NCBI GenBank assembly: GCA_900617975.1
Contig: UZAE01001914.1
Coordinates: forward strand, 1-11,040
Source: Rodentolepis nana
Taxonomy: Eukaryota; Platyhelminthes; Cestoda; Cyclophyllidea; Hymenolepididae
Reading direction: 5' to 3'
Length of the DNA: 11,040 bases
This document shows, piece after piece, positions 1 to 6,494 of this stretch. Position 1 is the stretch's first letter. Each line of letters opens with the position of its first letter. Under the pieces are notes generated by a model. It was not told where the DNA came from. It ran no database searches and was given only the letters and a program-made list of their open reading frames with translations. The position numbers and the translations under genes are program-made.

Positions 1-460
1 TAATTTAAAGCAAATTAGGAAAATTGCTAAGAATTTACTACTTCACTAAAGGCATTAAGAAATAAATACGAATAAATAACTCGTTTTTTATCTCTAATAA
101 CTATGATAATAAACTTTCAATATCCACAAAATCTTTCAAAATTCACCTTTACTTTGGTTTAAAGCAATTTAAAACACCATATTACTTGATTATGAATTTT
201 TTAAATATACATTTTTCAATGAATTATAATATACTCATTTATAAACTTTTGAAAAATTTGAGTTATAATTTTAAAGAAAGCACATTAATTTCAAACCATT
301 TCGTCGGAATTTATAGAAAGGGTCATTCTGAAAGCCTCGTATCCTTTCATAATTTATGCAAAAGATCGCACAGAGGTTGAGGTCAAATTTTTAATCAAAA
401 GCAAGAATTATAAATCTTTGTAGTCAACATGGTAAAAATTATTGCCTTATCTTAAAATAA
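1..460. other. AT-rich 5' flank, no gene supported
   Basis: This stretch is strongly AT-rich and holds no open frame with recognisable protein content. A frame at 186-380 starts at TTG or an internal ATG and has a low-complexity Asn/Ile/Leu/Lys composition typical of chance frames. The retroelement reading frame downstream is closed on its 5' side by TAA at 458-460, so the 5' edge of the element lies at or upstream of that point and cannot be placed exactly. No untranslated leader or target-site duplication could be recognised here. Confidence 0.6.
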
Positions 461-851
461 GGCTACAAGAGAAATCGCCCTCTAAAAAGCTATTCACAAC
501 GACTTCAGATCCTCCAATGGAATGCTGGAGGAATGTCACAGGACAAAAAGATCCAAGTACGGAAAATCCTACAAACCTATGATGCAGACATTTTCACAAT
601 TATGGAAGCTAACAATTCGGATGACAAACGAAAATACTATCAATTCCCAGGTTACACCTTTAACCTTCTACCTAAATACCGGCAAGTTGCAAGTGGAATT
701 CTAACGGGAGTAAAAGAAGGCCTCAACTCGCTTGACTCAAGACATATGTGAAATAATCAGATTAAATATTTAAAAAGGTCATAACCACTTCAATTTTTAT
801 GCAGTCTATAAACCACCCCAGAATTGTCCCAACTTTGACATTCTGAACATC

Positions 852-1007
852 TCACACAAAACTATAGTATTAGGAGACTTCACCGCCCACTCACACAAAA
901 GTAGTATTAGGAGACTTCAACGCCCACTCCACAAGATGGGGCTACAAGATACAAACATAGCTGGAATCACACAAAACTATAGTATTAGGAGACTTCAACG
1001 CCCACTC
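852..1007 (+). repeat. Three copies of a ~41-bp segment carrying the endonuclease GDFN motif
   Basis: Copies lie at 852-892, 891-929 and 967-1007. The first and third are the same length and differ at one base (c/a), which changes GDFT to GDFN. The second lacks a few bases before GTATTAGG. Offsets are 39 and 76 bp. Only the second copy is followed by the expected downstream peptide (TRWGY), so the first and third look like extra insertions of the same motif. Confidence 0.93.
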
Positions 1008-1016
1008 AGGAAAATC

Positions 1017-1089
1017 ATGCTAAACAGCAACCCTCTGGAACTTATTTACAGCAATGCTAAACAGTAACCCTCTGGAACTTATTTAAAGC
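1017..1089 (+). repeat. Direct tandem pair, 36-bp unit, 37-bp offset
   Basis: Copies at 1017-1052 and 1054-1089 both encode MLNSNPLELI but in different frames. They differ at two bases (c/t and c/a). The second difference turns the TAC that follows LI into TAA, creating a stop at 1084-1086. The 37-bp step itself shifts the frame. Confidence 0.93.
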
Positions 1090-1445
1090 CATGAGGATCC
1101 GGCTACATATTTGCACTACAATGGAACCAGAACAACTCCTGACTTACTCCAGGCTTCAAGCGACATCAGTGAGCTTACACACCGCAAAATAATTGGCGAT
1201 CCTGGTTCTGGTCACAAATCAGTCATTGCTAGTATTACCATCGGCAGCAAAAGCATGACAAGGAAATTGACAACTAAGCTATCATGGAACTTCAAGAAAT
1301 CTGACTGGCCTAGATTCCCAAACCTTTTAGAGAATGAACTTCACATAAGTCCTCTCAACTACAACCAAAATCCTGGCAAACTATGCAATAATATCACGAA
1401 TATTATGATCAGATGTGCAAAGAGAACTATTTCCCGAGGCAAAAC

Positions 1446-1523
1446 TAAACACTATCGCGTGTTTTGGTCTAAACACCTTGAGGATAAACACTATCGAGTG
1501 TTTTGGTCCAAACACCTTGAGGA
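1446..1523 (+). repeat. In-frame 39-bp tandem duplication
   Basis: Units 1446-1484 and 1485-1523 are directly abutting and differ at two positions (c/a and t/c). Because 39 is a multiple of three, the peptide KHYRVFWSKHLE is read twice in succession in the same frame. This is one of two duplications in the element that leave the frame intact at their junction. Confidence 0.95.
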
Positions 1524-1539
1524 AGCTAAAAGAAAGCGG

Positions 1540-1595
1540 GACGCCCTTCGCAACACTGCTGATCAGAGACGCCCTTCGCAAAACTGCTGATCAGA
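1540..1595 (+). repeat. 28-bp tandem duplication causing a frameshift
   Basis: Units 1540-1567 and 1568-1595 abut and differ at one base (c/a). The 28-bp length is not a multiple of three, so the frame open since 1093 ends at the TGA at 1588-1590. The linker peptide resumes in another frame (WKNHRRQSAVLRQAI). Confidence 0.95.
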
Positions 1596-1659
1596 CTGGA
1601 AGAACCATAGACGACAATCAGCTGTCCTAAGGCAAGCCATCTTAGAAGCAAAACGGACG

Positions 1660-1850
1660 TCCTTCGACAAGTTCATCTCAAATATCAACTAAACCGGACT
1701 TCCTTCAACAAGTTCATTTCAAATATCAGCTATTACGGACTTCCTTCGACAACTTCATCTCAAATATCAACTATGAAACTTACTTCGACAAGTTCATCTC
1801 GAATATCAACTATCAAAGCCTTCGACAAGTTCATCTCATATATCAACTGT
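1660..1850 (+). repeat. Five-copy imperfect array, period 37-41 bp
   Basis: Five copies of a ~32-bp core (ccttcgacaagttcatctca plus atatcaact) begin at about 1660, 1701, 1742, 1781 and 1819, giving steps of about 41, 41, 39 and 37 bp. Each encodes a version of FDKFISNIN. Copies carry scattered single-base differences, and the short joints between them (for example aaaccggac, tacggact, gaaacttact) are themselves related. The original protein presumably had one copy, followed by DSQRTFKFLGN as after the fifth. The array ends exactly where normal linker sequence resumes. It is not a CRISPR array, because the joints are near-repeats rather than unique spacers. Confidence 0.93.
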
Positions 1851-2118
1851 GAAAGTGATAGCCAACGTACTTTCAAATTCCTTGGTAACCTTCAAAACAA
1901 TAGGGAAAGGCCCAAGAAGAAACTAATACTTTTTAAAAACAAACTGCTTACCACCGTCTCCGAAATAGGTTACTGCTTCGGGAGGTTAAATTCCCACAAG
2001 CGAAAGAAAAAACCTTCTGTCAGAAAATCTTCAAAAGATTTAAAAAAGCAAGACAATTTGGAGCAATTAATGAAGACGCAACACCAAATAATGTACTTAC
2101 TCAAACATTCAGACCTTG

Positions 2119-3201
2119 CAAACTTAATGCTGAGATAAACAGCTCAAGTGCACAAATTCTCATGGCGAAGACGGTATTCATCCGGGATTTCTAAGAAGAA
2201 TGGGACCAAAACCCAAGGAAACCATGCTGACGCTTTCAATAAAATCTGGAAGACTAATTTCGCACCTAACCAACGGAAAGTTGCCATAGAAATATCAGAA
2301 CTAAATAAGGCCGAAGATATTAGCAACTCTGACTACTATAAGCCTATGTCCCTCACACGCGTGCTGGCTAAACTTATGGAAAGAATGGTCCTCACAAGTG
2401 TGCTGGCTAAACTTATGGAAAGAATGGTTTACAGGAGGCACACCTGGTTCCTTGAGACTAACAATATTCTTAGGTGTGAACAGCCTGGCTAAACTTATGG
2501 AAAGAATGGTTAACAGGAGGCTGACATGGTTCCTTGAAACCAACAATTTTCTTAGAAGTGAACAATCAGGTTTTAGACTATAAAGATTAACAAACCAACA
2601 AGTAGCCACTTTATCCCAACTCATCAAAGTTGCTCTTGATGCATGAAATACCCTTATGGCTGTTTTCGTCGATTTCAAATCAGTATATGACTTAGTAAGA
2701 AAAGAGAAGCTATTTCTAAAATTGGCAAAGATTTGTATTAAGCCTAACATGCTCAACTGGTTAAACGCATTCATTGGACAAGGATCCTGTAAAGTCAGAT
2801 ATGGAAGTGCTCTATCAAAATGCAAACTTTAACAAACAGGTCTTTTACAGAGAGCTGTCACAAGCTGCACTATTTTCAATGTCTTCACCAACGACATAGC
2901 CGAATTGGTACAGACTATCACGGGCATCAAGTACTTACTCTATGCAGATGATCTTGTTTGATAGCATTCTGCCCCTAAGAAAAACGCTCATAAGAGGACA
3001 GAAAGTGCCCTAAATTGTTCACTAAAACTACTAGCAAACTGGTGCGGCAACAATAAAATGGTAATCAACACTGCGAAAACTGCATTACAAGCATCCTCTT
3101 TATCCTGTCAGAGCATAAACCCGCTTCTAAGGTACATGGATACTACCATAGAAAAAACCAACACCAAGTCCAAGATGTTTATTCAGCCAATAATGTTGTA
3201 A
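2119..3201 (+). pseudogene. Reverse transcriptase domain of the retroelement, broken
   Basis: This domain would copy the element RNA into DNA. It opens with LNAEINSS and GEDGIHPGFL-like wording. A one-base loss near 2238 moves the frame to FNKIWKTNFAPNQRK, and the YKPMSLTRVLAKLMERMV finger region follows. Motif A has its aspartate (VDF, codon 2671-2673) and a YD at 2686-2691. Motif B reads G-L-L-Q-R-A at 2839-2856, where GLPQGA is usual. Motif C is YADD at 2941-2952. From about 2485 to 3198 one frame is kept but is cut by stops at 2581, 2644, 2830, 2959 and 2962. Between ...TTIEKTNTKS and KMFIQPIML (near 3168-3177) the usual YLG...D motif is absent, implying an internal deletion of several tens of codons. 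The longest ORF in the window, 2301-2825 on the minus strand, is merely antisense to this domain. Confidence 0.93.
2351..2566 (+). repeat. Compound duplication in the RT fingers: 39-bp pair plus an 82-bp pair
   Basis: Units 2351-2389 and 2390-2428 abut with a 39-bp step and both encode VLAKLMERMV in frame. A longer unit, about 2403-2484, is repeated at 2485-2566 with an 82-bp step and several substitutions. It re-encodes AKLMERMV plus the RRxTWFLETNN segment. Thus the first motif is present three times and the second twice. The 82-bp step shifts the frame, so the ORF starting upstream ends at the TAA at 2490-2492. Confidence 0.93.
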
Positions 3202-3207
3202 TGCTAA

Positions 3208-3540
3208 GAGTTACTTATTACAGCCAGAGAGATGACTCTCACACCACTGGAGAAGGCATACAACCAAACATTAAGACTAATTACTGAAAGGATAAAATTA
3301 ACAACCACTGATGCAATGCTCCTAATTACAGGAAGCACCACAATAGGTTCTCTTATCAAAGAAAAGGCCTTTATCCTGTATGAGAAGCTACTGCGCATTC
3401 CCATGGACAAGTTCTTCAGCACCTATGAGAATAGACCAAGTCATCTGAAAACGCAATCTGGTCTAATACAGAAAGCCATAGAACTGAAGAAAGAATTAAA
3501 AATTGATGACAAACCAAAAAGCCTTTCTCTCTCACCATGA
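3208..3540 (+). pseudogene. Connection segment between RT and RNase H of the retroelement
   Basis: After the stops at 3199 and 3205 the same frame continues as ELLITARE, then LTPLEKAYNQTLRLITE, GSLIKEKAFILYEKLLRIP and MDKFFSTYENRPSHLK. This is the typical segment lying between polymerase and RNase H in Jockey-like elements of this type. It is the best preserved piece of the element: over 100 codons (3232-3537) without a stop. The frame closes with TGA at 3538-3540. The next coding piece starts one frame away (from about 3537), so a one-base shift separates them. Confidence 0.85.
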
Positions 3541-4197
3541 ACCCATTAGCAGACATTGATGTAGTGTGTTGCACCCAACTGCTACACTTCTTCAGGAAAT
3601 CAAACGCTCCTCCAGAGCAAATGCGCTCACTGGCCCTTGAGACAATCAATGTCAACTATCCTGCAGATCAATGGCTCCAAGTCTTCACTGATGGGTCATA
3701 CATAGAAATCCAAGCAAACTTTGGTTCAGGTGTCTACTTGGAACTCCTCTCTTTCTACGCAGCACCGGGACACAATAGATCCGCTTTTGAAGGGAAAATA
3801 GAGGCAATTTGGATAGCTCTATGCCAATTATGTTGCCTGGATACGAAGTTCACCAAAGCGTGACAATTATGTTGCCTGGATACGAAGTTCACCAAAGCGG
3901 TGATACTTTCGGATTCACAGTCAGGAATAAACTCAACTGGAAACAGAGAGCCACCCAAAACAGGAATGTAGGAAAATCTTTTAGCTGCTGAGAGTGAAAA
4001 ACATATCAATGGTCCTACAATGGATTCCTGGTCACTGTGGCATTAAAGGCAATGAGTTTGCTGACACAGTAGCTAAGAAGGAGACAACGAATTTGCATTG
4101 CATGTACCGGCCGATGTCTTTCCACACAATGAAGACCTTAATCAGAGGTGAATCCCAGACTTCAAGGTGCAACGAACTCAAAACTCGAACTAGGTAG
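3537..4197 (+). pseudogene. RNase H domain of the retroelement, broken
   Basis: RNase H would digest the RNA strand of the RNA:DNA hybrid. The first catalytic aspartate is in FTDGS (codon 3690-3692). In the second motif the pattern E-x-x-A-I reads K-I-E-A-I, with AAA (Lys) at 3795-3797 where glutamate is expected, compatible with a G-to-A change. The third motif LSDSQ carries its aspartate at 3912-3914. The last motif is intact as GHCGIKGNEFAD, with His at 4033-4035 and Asp at 4063-4065. A 36-bp duplication at 3825-3899 places a TGA (3861-3863) at the copy junction. TAG at 3969 and a frame change before 3994 separate the third and fourth motifs. TAG at 4195-4197 closes the last frame. Confidence 0.92.
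3825..3899 (+). repeat. Perfect 36-bp duplication, 39-bp offset, in RNase H
   Basis: Units 3825-3860 and 3864-3899 are identical over 36 bp and separated by the three bases tga. Both encode QLCCLDTKFTKA in the same frame, with the joint supplying an in-frame TGA. After the second unit the normal continuation VILSDSQ follows. This is the only exact pair in the element, so it is either the youngest duplication or the most recent artefact. Confidence 0.95.
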
Positions 4198-4458
4198 AAA
4201 CAGTGGGCAGTGGCACTCTCTGACATAGCCGACTGGCCAAGAATCAAAGCCATTGCTGAGTTTAGGCTACGTACCAGACACGATTGCTTGACAAAACACC
4301 TTCACAGATTGGGAGTATACACTTAACCCTCTTGTCCTCTATGTAGCCTACATGAGGAAATGGAGAAGACCCACCGGATTCGATGGCCAGCCCTAAAGAC
4401 AACGACGAAAAACGAGAGATACTGAAAAGGAAGAAGACAGCTAATGAATTGCTTTTAA
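4198..4458 (+). pseudogene. C-terminal Cys/His tail of the retroelement polyprotein
   Basis: In the same frame as the last RNase H motif, and after TAG at 4195, the sequence continues as KQWAVALSDIADWPRIKAI, FRLRTRHDCLTKHLHRLGVY and then CPLC. The Cys codons are at 4333-4335 and 4342-4344 and the His codon at 4372-4374. The position where the terminal Cys of a C-x2-C...H-x3-C knuckle is expected is TGG (Trp) at 4384-4386, so the metal site is incomplete. Additional stops lie at 4324 and 4423; the latter, TGA after Tyr, may be a former TGG. The frame ends at TAA 4456-4458, taken here as the probable natural stop. Nucleic-acid binding is the usual suggestion for this tail and is inference. Confidence 0.82.
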
Positions 4459-4926
4459 TTAACTATATATATACCCCAAATAACTAAGTTTTAATAGAAT
4501 ATTTGGTTGAAAGAACAAAATAACCAATTAACATTGTAACCTAATCTCAAAACTAAAATGAAGTAACCAAATACCGATATTTAAGCAAAAATAAATGCAA
4601 ATTGCAAGTCATTTAACTATATGAAAAAATAACCATATGAAAAAGAACGAGGAAGATTTCAAATGGAATAACTTCAATGGTTTATCTTTTTGCTTTTATT
4701 ATAAAGAAATTCCACCAACACTTTAAAGTACTGTCAGCTACAATTCTTATTAATTCCTAAATTTTCTTTTAAAAGTTTCAAAAATCACTATATTGAAATT
4801 GAAAAGAAACAATTTGTTTTTTATATAATTTTTTGCTTTTAAATGACGATTAAAGCAATTAAATTTTTAATCGAAATTTACATTAAATGTCATTTCCGGC
4901 GCTTCATAAAATTGATTAAAGTCTTT
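4459..4926. other. AT-rich DNA downstream of the retroelement, no gene seen
   Basis: This interval contains the undetermined 3' untranslated end of the retroelement and host flank. There is a short TA tract near 4463-4474 and a partial direct repeat (atatgaaaaa at 4619-4628 and 4635-4644). No poly(A) tail, target-site duplication or credible coding frame was identified. The + frame from 4843 into 5028 runs antisense to the candidate small gene at 4927-5109 and has no recognisable content. Confidence 0.5.
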
Positions 4927-5109
4927 TCATCTGTTAGATTTGTAACCCTGGTTTGGAAGTCCTCCATTACCGTGAACACCATCACCATCATCCCTGTGAC
5001 CATTACCTCCAGGCTTACTTTGATATAATATAAATGACGCAATTATTGTGCCAATGGTATTGGTAAGACTAAAAATCGCGAGTAAAATCCGAGTACACAA
5101 TGTCTTCAT
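4927..5109 (-). CDS. Candidate small membrane-anchored or secreted Gly/Asp/Asn/His-rich protein (60 aa), unverified
   Basis: I do not recognise this protein. It starts at a true ATG (complement of 5107-5109), with an in-frame TGA six bases upstream of the ATG, so the N-terminus is not an extension of an upstream exon. Residues 1-5 include a Lys and an Arg lies at 8. Residues 9-28 are mostly hydrophobic (ILLAIFSLTNTIGTIIASFI) and look like a signal peptide or membrane anchor. Residues 32-60 are hydrophilic and rich in Gly, Asp, Asn and His (for example GNGHRDDGDGVHGNGG). The GC content of the tail is clearly above the local background, which favours coding over noise. An AT-rich TATA-like stretch lies about 55-65 bases upstream. 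The frame may be complete or a first exon. Frames of 60 codons are common by chance here, so confidence is low. Confidence 0.3.
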   Translation of the reverse strand: MKTLCTRILLAIFSLTNTIGTIIASFILYQSKPGGNGHRDDGDGVHGNGGLPNQGYKSNR

Positions 5110-5497
5110 AATTCACAAAATGTCAAGATAGAAACTTTAACTTTTCACTTGAATTTTTTTGGAATCCGTATATTTATTCCACTGAAATAACATAAATTGT
5201 TTTAAGATTGTTCTCTGTTAATGACAGTTTTAAAAATAGAAAGAGTATGATTGGTCAAAAGCTGCATTTGTTTTCATGAAAAACATAAAAAGGAATAACT
5301 GTAACTTAAGTAAAATTAGTGATGTATGTTAAAAAAGTGACCATATTTGAATTAGATATGCTTCAACTTGTTAAATTAAACATAGATATGTGTGTGCGAA
5401 TTGCTTCCGAACTAGAGATATTAATAAACATCACTTCACAGTCGGCTGATATATCCCTGTTTAAAACCATTTATCCAATATACTCTTTCTCATTAGA

Positions 5498-5547
5498 GCC
5501 TGTTTATCAAAAGTGACTTCACTTAACCCTATAGAGGCCTGTTTATC
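5498..5547 (+). repeat. Short direct repeat with 39-bp offset outside the retroelement
   Basis: The 11-mer gcctgtttatc occurs at 5498-5508 and 5537-5547. It is preceded in both places by tagag with a one-base gap. The match is short and could be chance, but the 39-bp offset equals the dominant step of the duplications inside the retroelement. Confidence 0.5.
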
Positions 5548-5880
5548 TCCACGTCGTCTATAATTTTACTATTTCCTCCATTAATCTGTTTTTTTCTGAA
5601 ACTTTCGAAGAACCGAACAATCTTTTTTACCGGCATGACTATCAAAAGTGGTCTTGGTTCAGGTCCCTTAGATTTTCAAATCCCTTTGTTTCTATTAAAG
5701 GAAATTGAAGGACTTGAAAATTTCATTATTAGTCATAACGAAATCGATACTGTTTGTTTAAAGAAATTAAAGAAAAACGCCCCAGAATGTGTTCTGATAA
5801 TCCCACGCGAAATACCTTTGGAAAATTTCAAACTCTTTAAGAGAAGATTATGGTTTTCATTTGGCAACAGAGTCAAGTAA
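5527..5880 (+). CDS. Candidate exon or short gene with leucine-rich-repeat-like segment, unverified
   Basis: This is the longest stop-free stretch outside the retroelement: 118 codons including the stop, open from after TAA 5524-5526 to TAA 5878-5880. The first ATG is at 5635-5637 and would give 81 residues. A splice acceptor (a pyrimidine-rich tract ending in ag near 5609-5610) could instead make it a terminal exon. Residues after the ATG include LLKEIEGLENFIISHNEI, which fits the leucine-rich-repeat spacing L..I..L..F.IS.N.I. It is followed by a Lys-rich stretch and LIIPREIP, which resembles the start of a next repeat. The C-terminus is basic (KRRLWFSFGNRVK). AATAAA at 6087-6092, about 207 bases after the stop, is a possible polyadenylation signal. 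LRRs usually bind proteins; nothing indicates a partner. A lone LRR could also be a pseudogene piece. Confidence 0.33.
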   Translation, partial: PYRGLFISTSSIILLFPPLICFFLKLSKNRTIFFTGMTIKSGLGSGPLDFQIPLFLLKEIEGLENFIISHNEIDTVCLKKLKKNAPECVLIIPREIPLENFKLFKRRLWFSFGNRVK

Positions 5881-6494
5881 ATTAGTTAAGAATGGAAAGC
5901 GAATTGCTTTGAATGAATATAGTTCAATTCCCAGTAAATATTTTTTCAAATACCCTTTTGTTATATTGAATTTCCGAAGCCCACTGATTAAATTACTTAT
6001 ATTTCCCAACTTGTTTCCCTAATCAATGGACATCCACACACCTGTTCCAATTAGAAAAAAAAATTGAAACCAATTTAGAAAATTATAATAAATACTTATA
6101 AATGCTTAGTTGTTAAAATTCGAAATTGGAATCATGGATCAATTTACTGCAGCTAGTGTTGTTGCCGAAATCTTAAGTATTTGCAAAAAACACAAACTGA
6201 AAATCTGTTTACTTTTGGTTTATTGGTAATCAATCGCACGACGTGTGAAGTTGCTCTTCAGTAACCATTTCTTGTTCAAAATTCTGAAAAAAGTTTAAGA
6301 TGGTTTGTATGCTCATTTTCCCACTCTAAAGAAAATTGAAACAGTGGCCTCGAATAGATGGATAATTCGCAAATAATTTTCTATTTCAATATCCGTGACG
6401 GACATCAATCGATATTAATGATTTTTCTTATCCTATTTTCAAAATATCAAGCCACTTAAAATTATATTTAGAATAAATTTTTTATTGTGACAAA

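Larger units (their letters stand above)
461..1270 (+). pseudogene. Endonuclease/exonuclease/phosphatase (EEP) domain of the retroelement, broken
   Basis: This part would have been the target-nicking endonuclease. The frame is open from 461 and carries LQWNAGG at 512-532 and the metal-binding glutamate in IMEAN (Glu codon 605-607). Near 735-745 the reading shifts by one base into another frame (ICEII, then a TAA at 771), which carries FYAVYKPPQN and the GDF motif. The GDFNAHS segment occurs three times (852-1007): in the first copy Asn is replaced by Thr (882-884), while the second and third keep GDFN. A tract TRWGY follows the second copy. Downstream, TPD (Asp codon 1141-1143) and GSGHK (His codon 1213-1215) match the last two endonuclease motifs. 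The domain is therefore recognisable from end to end but unreadable as one frame. The repeated segments and shifts make it certainly non-functional as given. Confidence 0.9.
1271..2118 (+). pseudogene. Linker between endonuclease and reverse transcriptase of the retroelement, broken
   Basis: The frame open at 1093-1590 continues out of the endonuclease into a basic, Lys/Arg-rich linker (LSWNFKKSDWPRFPNLLE and similar wording), as seen between endonuclease and RT in Jockey-like proteins. It is interrupted by an in-frame 39-bp duplication at 1446-1523, a frame-breaking 28-bp duplication at 1540-1595 and a five-copy array at 1660-1850. After the array a 121-codon frame at 1773-2138 carries DSQRTFKFLGNLQNN. 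A further shift follows: the next recognisable peptide (KKARQFGAINEDATPNN) lies in another frame near 2041-2092. No catalytic motif is expected in this part; it is assigned from position and continuity with the flanking domains. Confidence 0.8.
461..4458 (+). mobile_element. Degenerate non-LTR (Jockey/R1-like) retrotransposon, ORF2-type polyprotein remnant
   Basis: Elements of this class copy themselves by target-primed reverse transcription: the endonuclease nicks the target and the RT primes on the nick. Translating the three + frames piecewise gives the expected order of an apurinic-type endonuclease, a linker, a reverse transcriptase with YADD, a connection segment, RNase H (TDGS, LSDSQ, GHCGIKGNEFAD) and a Cys/His knuckle. 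No separate gag-like ORF1 was recognised upstream. In-frame stops include positions 771, 1084, 2581, 2644, 2830, 2959, 2962, 3199, 3205, 3861, 3969, 4195, 4324 and 4423, and the frame changes repeatedly. GC content looks higher than in the flanks, which helps mark it as inserted. Neither a poly(A) tail nor a target-site duplication could be placed, so the ends given are those of the detectable coding homology. Resemblance to spider-type elements is my recognition of the peptide wording, not a search result. Confidence 0.93.

Noticed and set aside
186..380. 64-codon open frame on the + strand
   Set aside because: It depends on a TTG start or an internal ATG, has low-complexity AT-driven composition, and such lengths are expected many times by chance.
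1660..1850. Regularly spaced repeats as a possible CRISPR array
   Set aside because: The joints between copies are themselves near-repeats, the copies encode retroelement peptide, there are no unique spacers and no cas-like genes, and the DNA is eukaryotic.
3204..4253. Minus-strand ORFs at 3204-3422, 3416-3655, 3755-4009 and 4032-4253
   Set aside because: They are antisense shadows of the retroelement connection and RNase H segments, which are identified by sense-strand motifs.
5322..5516. + strand open frame beginning MYVKKVTIFELDM upstream of the LRR-like stretch
   Set aside because: It lies in a different frame from 5527-5880, shows no recognisable motif and is of chance length. It could only matter if a splice joined it to the next piece, for which there is no evidence.
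5870..5940. Possible tRNA: agttcaattcc at 5923-5933 fits a B-box pattern
   Set aside because: No A-box at the right distance and no acceptor, D or anticodon stems can be drawn around it.
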